Numbered from the stretch's first letter, positions 45,735 to 54,817 are shown. The stretch: DNA of 64,000 bases from Pseudomonas coleopterorum (GCF_900105555.1 NZ_FNTZ01000001.1:2666001-2730000), one strand, 5' to 3'. Numbers and translations are program-made. Notes: a model not told the origin generated them from the sequence alone.

Positions 45735-46492
45735 TTTAAGCATCCCTTCCATCAAAACGCTTCATCAGAGTCCGTTACCAGGTCGCTCATTCGCTACCGA
45801 ATGTAAAACCCTCTCAAACATCAACCCCTTGATGCGTAGTGTTCTCACTCGGCGCACCATCCTGGACATGATTCCGATTTCCACCCTCCTCCGCCGCGTA
45901 GAAGACCTGATCCGCCCCGGCGATCGTGTTCCGATCACTGACGTCAAACATCGCTTGAAAACTACTCACTAACGCTCCCCTGCCTCATCCAAAAAACGCC
46001 CACCCAACCTGTTTTCGCCCGAACGACCGAGCGTCTTGGTAGACTTGCCTCCCATAACGTTTCGTACAGATCCGACCTGTGTAGCCACCCCCTCGTCCGC
46101 CCGTTTTCCCAAACGAATAATGGCCACGGCAAAAGGGATGAAGGTCATCGTCAGGGTGATAAAACTTACCACCCATCCCAAGAAAACGTCCGAAAACATC
46201 CGAAAACCGGTACAAAACGCGCAGAGTAAAATGGTACAGAATGTAGCTGAAACGCCCGCCACACCTCGCCTGGAGCCCTCCCGCCGCTTCAGCGTAGCCC
46301 CCATGATGGATCGAATCTACTGAAATAAATTATTCAAGTATTTCAGTGACTTAGTGACAGCTGAAACCTTGCTTTAGCAAAATCTCAGCAGAGAGGCGGG
46401 AATGAAGCTGACTTGAACGATTTTTGACCTGTTGTATTCATGCTTTGGATTGGACAGATTGACGATTTCCCTCTCGGGCGTTCTGCCCACCT
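45735..46492. other. intergenic stretch without a convincing gene, possible left prophage boundary
   Basis: Overlapping frames on both strands (for example minus 45969-46304, with one hydrophobic segment) have no ribosome site and no recognisable family. 46320-46440 is AT-rich. The left attachment site of the prophage probably lies in or near here, but with only one end in view it cannot be located. No tRNA is visible. Confidence 0.4.
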
Positions 46493-46792
46493 CTACCCTA
46501 AATTCCTGCACCACCAAGACTGCGCATAGAGGCAACCGCCCTCTTCCTCCAGGCCGCTCAGGACGAACCCGTTCGGCGCCATCCATGACAGCACCGCCTC
46601 ATGCAGCAGCGGCAGCTCACTCGGCCCGATTGAATTCACCCCTCGGACACTGGCCGTCTTCGATGTCCGGCCCAGGGCCTGGCACATCTCGTCGTTGATC
46701 CGCAGATCGCCAACCGCCGGCGGAAGCGCCCGTACCTCGGCCGCATCAATCGGCTTCCCCTGTAGCATCCTGCGGGTGACCTGGCACCTCAT
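46493..46792 (-). CDS. small prophage protein translationally coupled to the UmuD-like gene
   Basis: 99 residues starting MRCQVTRRMLQG. The ATG overlaps the stop of the S24 peptidase gene as ATGA, so the two are one SOS-controlled unit. No domain is recognised; similar small proteins paired with an S24 peptidase are, as far as I recall, common in Pseudomonas prophages. There are several Cys and Trp residues near the end (CLYAQSWWCRN). Confidence 0.75.
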   Translation of the reverse strand: MRCQVTRRMLQGKPIDAAEVRALPPAVGDLRINDEMCQALGRTSKTASVRGVNSIGPSELPLLHEAVLSWMAPNGFVLSGLEEEGGCLYAQSWWCRNLG

Positions 46793-47139
46793 GGTTCGAC
46801 GCCATGCTGGCGTACGCTGTGGGTGACGACGCCCCAAACGGTGAACTCGTCGCCTTCCATGATGAAGCGGTGGTGGCCCGTACCTTCAGACCTCAGCACG
46901 GGCATGCCCCGGACATAATCCAGGCGCTTCACCATCGGCTCTTGGTTCACCACGCCGATCACCACCTGGCCCTGCTTCACTTCTGCACCCTTGTCGACGA
47001 TCAGCAGATCACCATCGAAGATCCCCGCGCGGGTCATGCTGTCCCCGGCCACGCGAACCAGATAAGTTCCGGGCGCGCGGATGCACAGCAGGTCATCAAG
47101 GGAGATGTTGAGGGCTTCGGATTGGAATGGGCTTTCCAT
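46789..47139 (-). CDS. UmuD-like S24 family serine peptidase
   Basis: 116 residues with the LexA/UmuD catalytic pair: the serine in GDSMTRAGI near residue 35 and the lysine in EPMVKRL near 72. No N-terminal DNA-binding domain is present, so this is UmuD-like, not a phage repressor. The start at 47139 (MESPFQSEALN) was chosen because the LexA box sits immediately upstream; the longer frame to 47355 would run through that operator. It has no visible umuC partner; a small unknown gene follows instead. Confidence 0.85.
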   Translation of the reverse strand: MESPFQSEALNISLDDLLCIRAPGTYLVRVAGDSMTRAGIFDGDLLIVDKGAEVKQGQVVIGVVNQEPMVKRLDYVRGMPVLRSEGTGHHRFIMEGDEFTVWGVVTHSVRQHGVEP

Positions 47140-47154
47140 GGCATGGCTCGAACA

Positions 47155-47170
47155 CTGTACAGATGAACAG
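47155..47170 (-). promoter_or_regulatory. LexA (SOS) box
   Basis: CTGTACAGATGAACAG fits CTGT-N8-ACAG exactly and lies 16 bases before the ATG of the UmuD-like gene, the usual place for SOS repression. Confidence 0.8.
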
Positions 47171-47564
47171 TATTCTTGCACCAGCCAGCCGGGCTTTGCA
47201 ATCCTGCAACGAGGAACGGCTCTGGCGACTATCATTACTCCAGAAGAACGGAGGCGGATATCGACACGCCGGGATGGCTGAATCTGACACCCAAGCCCAG
47301 TGACGTAGACACCTGGACCAAGTTCCGATCTGTGCACGATGACCCCTTCCCGCACATCCGCTGCAGAAGCTGTGATGGGTGGCAGCAGCTCGTCGACTCA
47401 ACCCAACCATTCCTGCGCAACCCCTACTGCAAGCTGACGGGCGGTCAGAGCAAATTCCCTTGGCTTGATCTACTGTGAATTGTGGAGAGAACTCGCGCTG
47501 ATCCAGCCGATTGATACTGAAATTAAATAAGCTTAATTAAATTAAACTTTAAAAGGATTTAACC
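47171..47564 (+). other. stretch with a doubtful reading frame and an AT-rich leader
   Basis: A plus-strand frame ending at 47478 could encode about 100 residues with a CxxC (IRCRSC) and a protein-like C-terminal half, but it has only a TTG or internal GTG start and no ribosome site. It may be the remnant of a gene. 47500-47564 is very AT-rich and should hold the promoter of the gene that starts at 47565. Confidence 0.3.
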
Positions 47565-47942
47565 ATGCCTGCAAAGTTCACTAATGTTGTCATTGATGGC
47601 GCAAACATTGGAATATCTGTTTCGCATGGCACTGAGGTTGTTTTCGACGGAGGAAGAATATCGGCTAGGGAGATTGGATATCAAGAGCGTGAGCCTGTGT
47701 CACTTTTCGAACACATTGCTCTACCTAAAGACACACCGCCGGATGCTTTGATTGATGCACTGTCGCTCTTAAAATCGAAAGGCGAAAGATCTGATGAAGA
47801 AAAAGTAAATTTAATAAAAACATCAAAGCTTAAAGATTACCTTCAAAACAGCTCAAATCTTTCGAGTACGATAAGCAACATAATCCAGCTCTCAGCTAGC
47901 CCTTCATACCTAAGTGTTATTTCCTGGCTTAGGTCGCTTTAG
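47565..47942 (+). CDS. AT-rich orphan prophage gene, function unknown
   Basis: 125 residues, with AGGA nine bases before the ATG. It is the only plus-strand gene in the prophage part and is far poorer in GC than its neighbours, a sign of recent acquisition. The N-terminal half is rich in short beta-prone repeats (NVVIDGANIGISVSHGTEVVF); the C-terminal half is helical and polar, ending in a hydrophobic ISWLRSL. It lies between the SOS unit and the lysis genes, pointing towards Rz, three bases from its stop. This is a typical position for phage cargo genes; no family is recognised. Confidence 0.7.
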   Translation: MPAKFTNVVIDGANIGISVSHGTEVVFDGGRISAREIGYQEREPVSLFEHIALPKDTPPDALIDALSLLKSKGERSDEEKVNLIKTSKLKDYLQNSSNLSSTISNIIQLSASPSYLSVISWLRSL

Positions 47943-47945
47943 ATA

Positions 47946-48467
47946 TTAACGGTAACTGCTAATTTTGTCATATACACGCTCGCACGCCTGCCCCGCTATT
48001 CGGGCTCGGTCATAAGCCTTTGCCAGTTCTCCCGCTCTCGCATCAGCGCGATCGAGCAGTTGGGAGAGCACCAGGGCGGCGCGGGTGGCTGACGCGCCTC
48101 GATCGGCAGCGCCGGTACCACTGGAGCAGGTGCCGACGCTGGCGGCAAGCTTTCCGGCCTCGACGTGCAGCCGGTCGCCAGCAGCATCAAGGCTGACACC
48201 ATCAGCATCGGCAGCAGCGTTCTTTTCTCTCGCATTGATTCCTACCTGGTTGGCCTCGCGCTGGAGGCGTTGTTCTTCGGCGCGAGCGGTCTGCACCGCC
48301 TGCGCAAGTTCGGCCTGCTGGGTGGCCACGGCCTGCGACCATTCAGCGTCCCGCGCGGCGTTGGTCACCGTGACGCCGTGGCTGTAGGCGGCGTACAGCG
48401 CAGCGCCGCACAGGCCCATGAGCGCCAGCACAGCAGCCAGATAGGCCAGCGCTTTGCCCCGCGTCAC
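47946..48467 (-). CDS. phage Rz-like inner-membrane spanin subunit
   Basis: 173 residues: an N-terminal membrane anchor (about 6-28), then a long alpha-helical, Ala/Gln/Glu-rich periplasmic region. With the Rz1-type lipoprotein in another frame inside it, it should bridge inner and outer membrane and fuse them at lysis. The ATG overlaps the lysozyme stop as ATGA. Confidence 0.85.
   Translation of the reverse strand: MTRGKALAYLAAVLALMGLCGAALYAAYSHGVTVTNAARDAEWSQAVATQQAELAQAVQTARAEEQRLQREANQVGINAREKNAAADADGVSLDAAGDRLHVEAGKLAASVGTCSSGTGAADRGASATRAALVLSQLLDRADARAGELAKAYDRARIAGQACERVYDKISSYR
47996..48235 (-). CDS. Rz1-like outer-membrane spanin lipoprotein, embedded in the Rz gene
   Basis: 79 residues, entirely within the Rz gene in a different frame. 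Signal peptide with lipobox LLATGC near residue 23, followed by a proline-rich mature part (LPPASAPAPVVPALP) and conserved Cys residues (CSPNCSIALMRERENW), all typical of Rz1. It has its own AGGA ribosome site in front of the ATG at 48235. Confidence 0.85.
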   Translation of the reverse strand: MREKRTLLPMLMVSALMLLATGCTSRPESLPPASAPAPVVPALPIEARQPPAPPWCSPNCSIALMRERENWQRLMTEPE

Positions 48468-48904
48468 GCGACACCCAGAAACATGGCCCGCTCAGCGGCA
48501 CGGCGCTTGACCAGGCCCGGCAGCACCTTGCCGCCTGCATGGACCCAGCGGGAGAACTGCCCGGCGGCGCCAGCGGTATCACCGGCATTCAGCTTGCGTA
48601 GCAGCGTCGACTTGGTGAAATTGCCCTCCCCGACGTTGTAGGTGAACGACACCAGCGCATCGAACTGGCCTTGGTTGAGCGGCACGCGCACCGCGCGCTC
48701 CACGATGCACTCGAACCGCACCAGATCTTCCGCGAGCATCTCCTCGGCCTGAGCTCCGGTGATGACCATGTTCCGGGTGACGCCCGAAGTGCTGCCGTAA
48801 CCGATCGTCCAGGGAAGGCCTCCGGTGCCGGGGTCTGGGTAGGCCTTGAGGCGAAGCCCTTCGGCGGATTTGATCAGGGCGATGCCCTTCGATGAGGTCT
48901 TCAT
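48464..48904 (-). CDS. phage endolysin, GH24 lysozyme
   Basis: 146 residues. The catalytic region EGLRLKAYPDPGTGGLPWTIGYG holds the Glu (about 16) and the later Asp/Thr positions of the T4-type lysozyme family. Later conserved parts are DALVSFTYNVGEGNF and GLVKRRAAERAMFLG. No signal-anchor segment is evident, so it would need a holin; none is recognised in view. The start at 48904 has GGAG six bases upstream; the longer frame to 48934 reads through the upstream T-tract region. Confidence 0.93.
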   Translation of the reverse strand: MKTSSKGIALIKSAEGLRLKAYPDPGTGGLPWTIGYGSTSGVTRNMVITGAQAEEMLAEDLVRFECIVERAVRVPLNQGQFDALVSFTYNVGEGNFTKSTLLRKLNAGDTAGAAGQFSRWVHAGGKVLPGLVKRRAAERAMFLGVA

Positions 48905-48919
48905 GCTTTTCTCCAGGCG

Positions 48920-48943
48920 AAAAAAAGCCCGCACGGGGCGGGC
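48920..48943 (-). terminator. rho-independent terminator before the lysozyme gene
   Basis: Minus-strand stem GCCCGC/GCGGGC with a 5-base loop, followed by seven T. It ends the tail-operon transcript before the lysis genes. Together with the following CGCC(T)GGAGAAAA ribosome region it nearly repeats the unit in front of the tape-measure gene. Confidence 0.8.
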
Positions 48944-48961
48944 ATCGGATGGCGCGATGGG

Positions 48962-49417
48962 TCAGGCTGCCGGGTCGGGCTCGGCCGCAACCTCGACCCG
49001 CGCTTCCTCGGTGGTGCGGCCTTGGGCAAGCTGCGCCTGCAGGTCTGCAATGGTCTGCTGGGCGGTGGTCAGATCCGCCACCTTGGCGCTGAGTTCGCCG
49101 CGCACCTGGGTCAACTGCTCCAGCTGCTGCGCTGCGATGGCATTGAGGTCGGCCAAGCTGGCCTGCAATTGGCCGTTCAGCACGATGGTTTCAGCGTTGA
49201 CCTCGCCCAGGACCGTGGAGAGCAGTTCGCCTTCCTCGCCCGCGATCAGCGCCAGCTGCTCGGGCGCATTGATGTTCGTGGCGATCGGCACACCATCCTT
49301 TGTGGTCTGCGTGATGGTGGTTCTGGATGCGCCGGTCAGCAGACCTTTGTTCGGGCCGGTGTCGCCGAAGCGCAGGAGGATTTCATAGTTGAAGGTGTCT
49401 TCGTTGTATACGGGCAT
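48962..49417 (-). CDS. coiled-coil phage protein downstream of the tail fibre
   Basis: 151 residues: a globular N-terminus (about 1-60), a heptad-rich helix (LNGQLQASLADLNAIAAQQLEQLTQV through about residue 130), and an acidic tail. Its place two bases after the fibre gene suggests a fibre chaperone or fibre-associated protein; that is inferred from position only. Confidence 0.75.
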   Translation of the reverse strand: MPVYNEDTFNYEILLRFGDTGPNKGLLTGASRTTITQTTKDGVPIATNINAPEQLALIAGEEGELLSTVLGEVNAETIVLNGQLQASLADLNAIAAQQLEQLTQVRGELSAKVADLTTAQQTIADLQAQLAQGRTTEEARVEVAAEPDPAA

Positions 49418-49419
49418 TA

Positions 49420-51342
49420 TCAGCTCACAGTCGTCGTAGTGTTGAGTATTTGCCAGGCGCTGCCATTTGAGTGGCAGTACTTCGGCCCCCCTGTAGCGTT
49501 CGAGACTAAAATCACACAGCCGCTAAACGCGCTCGCGGATGGCAATGTGGTTAGCGTAAAGGTTCCGAGCTTGACGGCGCCGGTAAACGAAGCAGAGCCT
49601 GCTACGGTTAGCCTGTCAGAACCGTTTTGCGATTGCGTACCGATATTTAGGCCTGCGCCCAACATGCTTAGCAATCCAGTACCAACGGTAGTGTTAGAAG
49701 GGCTTCCTCCTGTTGCAATCAGACGGAAGTCATAACCTATATTTGCCCCGCCGCTTATAAAATCAAAGTATGGAGTTGATGCGGCTCCGTTCTGTCGGCC
49801 AAAACGGAGTCCGGCATTACCCGTGGTTGAAAGAACATTCATTGCCTCCATGAATGTTGGAGATGTGATCCGAGCAACCTCCTGCCAAGCTGAAAAGCTG
49901 CCACCTGCTTCTGTACGCCAAAGAAGCCTCTGTCCTGACGTTAGAGAAGCGCAGATTTGTAAGCAGCCGCCGCTATCGAAGGGCACCACCAGCAATGCCG
50001 AAGGAGTAGCCGTTGGGTTATTGGAAGCATTGGAAGGTAAGCTGAATAGCCCTCCGTTGTTTGCACTATTGGCGTCGGATATAGCGGGTCCGTTGACCGT
50101 TCCAATCCCAAATAGAGCCATCGCCGATCGTAGGGAGGACATATTCGCGACACTGGCCGAGGTATCCGAAGCAGCAGGTGTAGGCACAATGGGACTGCTA
50201 CTGAACGTTTTGACCCCATCAATTGATTCGGCACCAGCTTTACTGACTTTGGCATTCAGCGCTGTCTGCTGAGCTGTGCTAACTGGCTTATCGGCGTCGG
50301 CGGTGTTGGTGACGTTGCCGAGGCCTACATCCCCTTTCGCCAAATTTACATCGCCAGTGCGCCCAGCAACCGAAGTGACAGAGTTGACCTGAGCGCCCTC
50401 CGCGATACCCGCCAGCTTGTTCTTCTCATTGGTCGTGAAGTCGTTGGTCGACAGGATCTTGCCGCTCTCCTTGGCGACCTTAGACGCCTGGAGCTTGCCG
50501 ATACCGGACAGTACGCTGTCGGTTTCGGTGACGTCGCCGGTTGTTGCAGGGAGACCGGTGAGCGGCGTCTTGCGCACCTGGTCCTCGGTGAAGCCTGCTC
50601 CAGACTTGAGCGGCGTTCCATCCGCGCGCTGATAGAAAGAGCATTCCCATTTGTTTTCGCTCTGCCCTCGATAACGAAAAATCGCTGTATCGCCTGCGCG
50701 AACTGCAATATCGGCGCCGGTGGGCAGTATCAGGAATGCCGGGTCATGCTTCAGTGTTCCATCGTTTTCAAACCGGACTTGCCGGAATGAACCGTTTGGC
50801 GGAAGTGGTGAACCGCTGAGCATGGTGATGACTGGGTTTGGGCTGTAGAACGTGGCGGATACGAAGTTGCTATTCGCAGCACCCATATCCCACACGTTAC
50901 CGCTGAACGCGTTTGTGACCGAGACCTCGTTGGCGTATTCAATCGCACCGGTCATCTGAACCGAGCCGTCTTTCTTGAAGTCCCCACCTCCACCCGATCC
51001 GCCTGAGAAAACCTCCCAAGCCGTTCCGGTGAACTTGTAGAAAACGTCCTCATCGTTCACATGCAGGAAGAAGCCTTCCTTTGGGGTAACGAACTGCCAG
51101 GCACCGGCGGTGACCAGCCAGTAGGCCAGCTGGCCATCCCGGCCAGCCCAAGCACCAGTGGCTGAAGCGGCTACGATGTACAGCGACTCATCCGCAGGAG
51201 ATGCCGGCGGCGCGGCAAGGTCCTTATCCACCACCCCGCCCTGCACCAGCTGGTTCAGGCGCGCAAAGGTAGTGTTGGCCAGGGTCTGGTTTGCGGCAGC
51301 ATTCTGCAGCAGCTCAAGCCCAAGCTTGTTGGTTGCTGTCAT
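49420..51342 (-). CDS. tail fibre protein
   Basis: 640 residues. Near the N-terminus is a DUF2793-like part (SLYIVAASATGAWAGRDGQLAYW, GFFLHVNDEDVFYKFTGTAWE). A shaft with the common phage-fibre repeat GDVGLGNVTNTADADKPVS follows near 330, and a Ser/Thr/Gly-rich receptor-binding part ends SNATGGPKYCHSNGSAWQIL. The C-terminal DNA is less GC-rich than the rest, as is common for exchanged host-range modules. The start overlaps the tail-tip gene stop as ATGA. Confidence 0.9.
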   Translation of the reverse strand: MTATNKLGLELLQNAAANQTLANTTFARLNQLVQGGVVDKDLAAPPASPADESLYIVAASATGAWAGRDGQLAYWLVTAGAWQFVTPKEGFFLHVNDEDVFYKFTGTAWEVFSGGSGGGGDFKKDGSVQMTGAIEYANEVSVTNAFSGNVWDMGAANSNFVSATFYSPNPVITMLSGSPLPPNGSFRQVRFENDGTLKHDPAFLILPTGADIAVRAGDTAIFRYRGQSENKWECSFYQRADGTPLKSGAGFTEDQVRKTPLTGLPATTGDVTETDSVLSGIGKLQASKVAKESGKILSTNDFTTNEKNKLAGIAEGAQVNSVTSVAGRTGDVNLAKGDVGLGNVTNTADADKPVSTAQQTALNAKVSKAGAESIDGVKTFSSSPIVPTPAASDTSASVANMSSLRSAMALFGIGTVNGPAISDANSANNGGLFSLPSNASNNPTATPSALLVVPFDSGGCLQICASLTSGQRLLWRTEAGGSFSAWQEVARITSPTFMEAMNVLSTTGNAGLRFGRQNGAASTPYFDFISGGANIGYDFRLIATGGSPSNTTVGTGLLSMLGAGLNIGTQSQNGSDRLTVAGSASFTGAVKLGTFTLTTLPSASAFSGCVILVSNATGGPKYCHSNGSAWQILNTTTTVS

Positions 51343-54300
51343 ACGGAGACCTCAAGGGGGTAGCCCCGACCGACAATGGTCGAGAGTTGGTAGACGCGAA
51401 AGGCGATCGAGGCCTGCACGGCCCCGAAGTCGGCGGCCTGCTCGGCAGCGCTGTACATGAAAACGCCGGTGGCGCTGGTCAGGGTTCGCTTGACGGTGCC
51501 GCCGGACATGACATCGGCTTCGAGCGCCAGCGCGGTCTCGCCCACCGGGGCCTCCATGCCGTTGGCCCACCACGACGATGACAGCCGGCTGCGGCGCTGC
51601 ACCATGAGCGTCACTGCGCCGTCGGCATCGCGCCGCGCCACCGGGTAGACCGGGCTCAGCGGTTCGAGATTGACGCCCCGATACGTGAAGTCCACGTCGC
51701 TGGCACTGTCCAAGTCGGATCCGTTGGTGATGGCCCGGTAGGTGCGCTCAGCCATCAACGAGTCAGTCGACATGCCGATGCTGATGTTGTCGGGGTCATC
51801 CAGCAGGATGAAGTAGTCATTGGCCTGGTGCAGGCCTGTGGCCCACTCGGTACCGCGCTCGCCCCGCACGAAGCGGCTGACGCTGTAAGTACCGTCGGCC
51901 TGCAGGTCAGCGCTCTGAAATCGCACGATTTCCCACCGTCCATCTACGCCATAGGCCACGTAATGCCTACCCACCAGCATCTGGTCGCGGGTAATGCTCT
52001 CGAGTTGCCCGGCGATCATCCGTACCGAAAGCACGCGCTCGTCGATAACTGTCGAGGCACTGGCCGGAAGCGTGTTGGAAGCGATACCGATGGTGCTTGG
52101 CCCGACAAAGCCTTGCAGGTCCGACCAGGTCTGGCCGTCATCCTGACTCTGCACCAGCAGCGCGCCGTTCCAGCCAGGCGTGTAGCCAACTACAGCGCCG
52201 ATGAAGCTCGGCGAGTTCTGCTGGTTCTCCGATATGACCGGTATGTCCATCGGCACGAACAAGGTCGGCCCAGAGACCGGTATGGTGCTGATCGGCTCCG
52301 GTGGCTCGTTGGCAATGGCCTTGCTGGTGTACAGCGTCGATCTATTCGGCATGCCCTCGCATTGCAGCGTGCCGTCCTGTCCATAGTCGACCTTGTCCAG
52401 GCGCAGCTCCATGGTCGCCCACGGCGCCGGTATGATAATAACGTCACCCGGCTCCAAGGGCTGATAGATCGGCGGAAGCTTGAAGCTGAACGACGAACGC
52501 TCCAGCCAGGGCAGCAACGTCATGATCTCGGCCAGTTGCAGCGCCTCGGTTGCCGTCAGCACGATCGGCACTTCCAGGTCCTGCTTGCCGACTGCTTTCG
52601 CACTGAGGCGCTCGAACGTCTGGTTCGACACCGAGTATTCCCGAGGCGCATCGATGTATTTCACTGTGGTACGCACGGGCAGCTCGGTATACATCTCCCG
52701 CTCTTCCAGCAGCACGTCCGATGAACTGCTGCCGTCGGATATCAGCGACAGGTACGGTATTGTTGCGACGGGCTCACCTCCACGCGGGAGAAATCGGGCC
52801 ACATACCCGGACTGCACCACGTCGAAACGATACGCGCGCTGCAGTGGCTCGATAGCCGACCGGATGGTGCCGCCCTGTACCGCGTATCCCTTGACTGACG
52901 ATTCAAGCATCGAGACATCAATGTCATCTTGGTTCAGCAGTCCTGAGCGCAGAGCCTCAGCCGATAAGACCTGCTCAAGTGCGGGCGGCTCGGACAGGAG
53001 CTGGCCGAGACGAGTGAACACGTTGATACGGTCGCCGGCAACGACATAGGCCATCCCATCCTTGGCAAGCATCGATGGGTAAGCAAAGTCCGAATAGACC
53101 GTGCCAGGGATAGAGCCCACGAGCGATAGCTCCTCTGCAATCCTATACAGGATCAGGTTGCCGGCACGCAGCCCACTTGCGGTCCAGAGGTACTCGCCTT
53201 CACTTTCCAAGAAATTGCACACATAGCTGGCTCGAGCTGCAGGACCGAACCCTAGCGCCTGACTGTTTAACCCGGTGGCGCTAACTTTCCCCTGCTTCTG
53301 GATCTGCCCGCCGTTGTCGAGCACGAAAAACGTGTCAGCCGAATGGGCCTGTTCCGAACCAGGTCGAGAGTCCGTGAAGACCATCAGCTTTTCTGCGTCA
53401 TCAGTGAACGCCATGCCGACGAGATAATGATTCTGCGGAAGGAAATCTTGATACTTTCGTGGCGTCAGAAATACCTTCTGCCCGATAGTCAGGGAGCCAA
53501 TGAAGATGTCATTCAATGTGACAAGGTCTGTCCCTACGAAACCGCAAGGGTATGGTCCACCTGGGGGAAATTCTGGCAAAACCTTTCCTGACCCTATAGG
53601 ACCAAGAAAAGCTCCGTCGAGACCGAATGTGTATTGTCTGCCCTTTCCGGTAGTGACGTTTAGCACCCCGTCAGCCGATGCCAGATAGGGGTAGCCCGCG
53701 CCATCCGCTGAACCTGACTTAAATTTGATCGGGATTTCGGAGTGAGTAACTTCCCGCTCGTCCCTGTAGCTTGACACCTGAACGATCTCGAACTTGAACT
53801 CGGCCGCCTGCAGCGTATTGCCGTAATCAGCCAGCTGGAAGTCTTCGAAGACGACATAGGCTAGGCCACGGAATGCCGACGCTCTGCCGACGCCCTTGGC
53901 TGCCTCATAACGCGCATTCGGCAGCTGGTCATCGGTGCCGTAGTAGATCCGGAAGCCCTTGGCCGACTTGTTGCTGGCGATGATGGTGCCAATGTCGGAG
54001 CTGGCCGCGTTGTAGATCAGCTTGTCACCGCACCAGATGCGCGCGATGCCATCGATAGGCCCTTCGCAGATGGCGATGATGAAGGTCGCCGAGTAGCTGA
54101 AGGTACGCGTCGGCGTGGTGCTGGCCCCGCCCTTGCCGCCGGACTTCTTCTTGTGCACCGTCTCCTTGAGCTTGTTGTTCTCAAGCCAGATCAGGTTGCC
54201 CGCCAGCGCGATTGTGCCGTGCACGTGGCCGATCTCGGCGCCGTAGGTGGAGGTTTGCACCGACAGGTCGCCCAGGCGCGGGCCTTCGGTCTCAGGCGCG

Positions 54301-54401
54301 GAAAACTTTCGGTCCAGCCAACCGGGCACGCCGAGGAATGTGGTATTGAACGCTTTGAACAGGATGGAGCCACGGCCGCCCAGCAGTGCGCTTGTGCTCA
54401 T
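51339..54401 (-). CDS. gpJ-like tail tip / host-specificity protein
   Basis: 1020 residues. The N-terminus GPRLGDLSVQTSTYGAEIGHVHGTIALAGNLIW is the signature of long tail-tip proteins of siphoviruses and gene transfer agents. A 'putative phage tail protein' core follows (ALQLAEIMTLLPWLERSSFSFKLPPIYQPLEPGDVI). It closes the tail tip and carries the fibre. It overlaps the NlpC/P60 gene upstream and the fibre downstream by four bases each. Confidence 0.92.
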   Translation of the reverse strand: MSTSALLGGRGSILFKAFNTTFLGVPGWLDRKFSAPETEGPRLGDLSVQTSTYGAEIGHVHGTIALAGNLIWLENNKLKETVHKKKSGGKGGASTTPTRTFSYSATFIIAICEGPIDGIARIWCGDKLIYNAASSDIGTIIASNKSAKGFRIYYGTDDQLPNARYEAAKGVGRASAFRGLAYVVFEDFQLADYGNTLQAAEFKFEIVQVSSYRDEREVTHSEIPIKFKSGSADGAGYPYLASADGVLNVTTGKGRQYTFGLDGAFLGPIGSGKVLPEFPPGGPYPCGFVGTDLVTLNDIFIGSLTIGQKVFLTPRKYQDFLPQNHYLVGMAFTDDAEKLMVFTDSRPGSEQAHSADTFFVLDNGGQIQKQGKVSATGLNSQALGFGPAARASYVCNFLESEGEYLWTASGLRAGNLILYRIAEELSLVGSIPGTVYSDFAYPSMLAKDGMAYVVAGDRINVFTRLGQLLSEPPALEQVLSAEALRSGLLNQDDIDVSMLESSVKGYAVQGGTIRSAIEPLQRAYRFDVVQSGYVARFLPRGGEPVATIPYLSLISDGSSSSDVLLEEREMYTELPVRTTVKYIDAPREYSVSNQTFERLSAKAVGKQDLEVPIVLTATEALQLAEIMTLLPWLERSSFSFKLPPIYQPLEPGDVIIIPAPWATMELRLDKVDYGQDGTLQCEGMPNRSTLYTSKAIANEPPEPISTIPVSGPTLFVPMDIPVISENQQNSPSFIGAVVGYTPGWNGALLVQSQDDGQTWSDLQGFVGPSTIGIASNTLPASASTVIDERVLSVRMIAGQLESITRDQMLVGRHYVAYGVDGRWEIVRFQSADLQADGTYSVSRFVRGERGTEWATGLHQANDYFILLDDPDNISIGMSTDSLMAERTYRAITNGSDLDSASDVDFTYRGVNLEPLSPVYPVARRDADGAVTLMVQRRSRLSSSWWANGMEAPVGETALALEADVMSGGTVKRTLTSATGVFMYSAAEQAADFGAVQASIAFRVYQLSTIVGRGYPLEVSV

Positions 54402-54817
54402 TCAGATGGCCTCACTCGGTACGCACGCATGACCCGGGCGCCCCACACCTCATCAAGGCGGTGAGTGACGACCCCGCCGTGCTGCTCGCTGGCATGGATG
54501 ACATAGGGATGGCCGTCGATATCGCCGGCGTGGATTGCGATGTGTTGCGGGGACCGGAGCAGGCGCATCAGCAGCACGTCGCCGCGCTGGGCCTCACCGG
54601 TGGGAATGCGCTCAAGCGAGGGCTGATCATCCAGCGCGCGTTCCAGCGTCCCGTCGAAGGGGTTGCGGCCGTAGCCGTTCTCGTCCTTGTAGGGAAGCCC
54701 GGCACGGTCCAGGCAGTAGGCCAGCAGGCCCGCGCAGTCCATGCCCAGCCCCTTCACCCGGCCCTGGTGCCTGAAGGGCGTGCGCGCGCACTCCTGCGCG
54801 TAATCCACGATATCCAT
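54398..54817 (-). CDS. tail-tip NlpC/P60 peptidoglycan peptidase
   Basis: 139 residues. The catalytic Cys is in GLGMDCAGLLAYC near 28 and the His in SPQHIAIHAG near 92, the NlpC/P60 pattern seen in tail-tip proteins such as lambda gpK. It should cut cell-wall peptides during DNA entry. It abuts the DUF2163 gene. Confidence 0.92.
   Translation of the reverse strand: MDIVDYAQECARTPFRHQGRVKGLGMDCAGLLAYCLDRAGLPYKDENGYGRNPFDGTLERALDDQPSLERIPTGEAQRGDVLLMRLLRSPQHIAIHAGDIDGHPYVIHASEQHGGVVTHRLDEVWGARVMRAYRVRPSE

Noticed and set aside
45969..46304. Possible small membrane protein on the minus strand
   Set aside because: No ribosome site, only one weak hydrophobic stretch, and an equally long frame on the other strand.
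46320..46440. AT-rich stretch as attachment site
   Set aside because: The matching repeat at the other prophage end lies outside the window, so no core can be defined.
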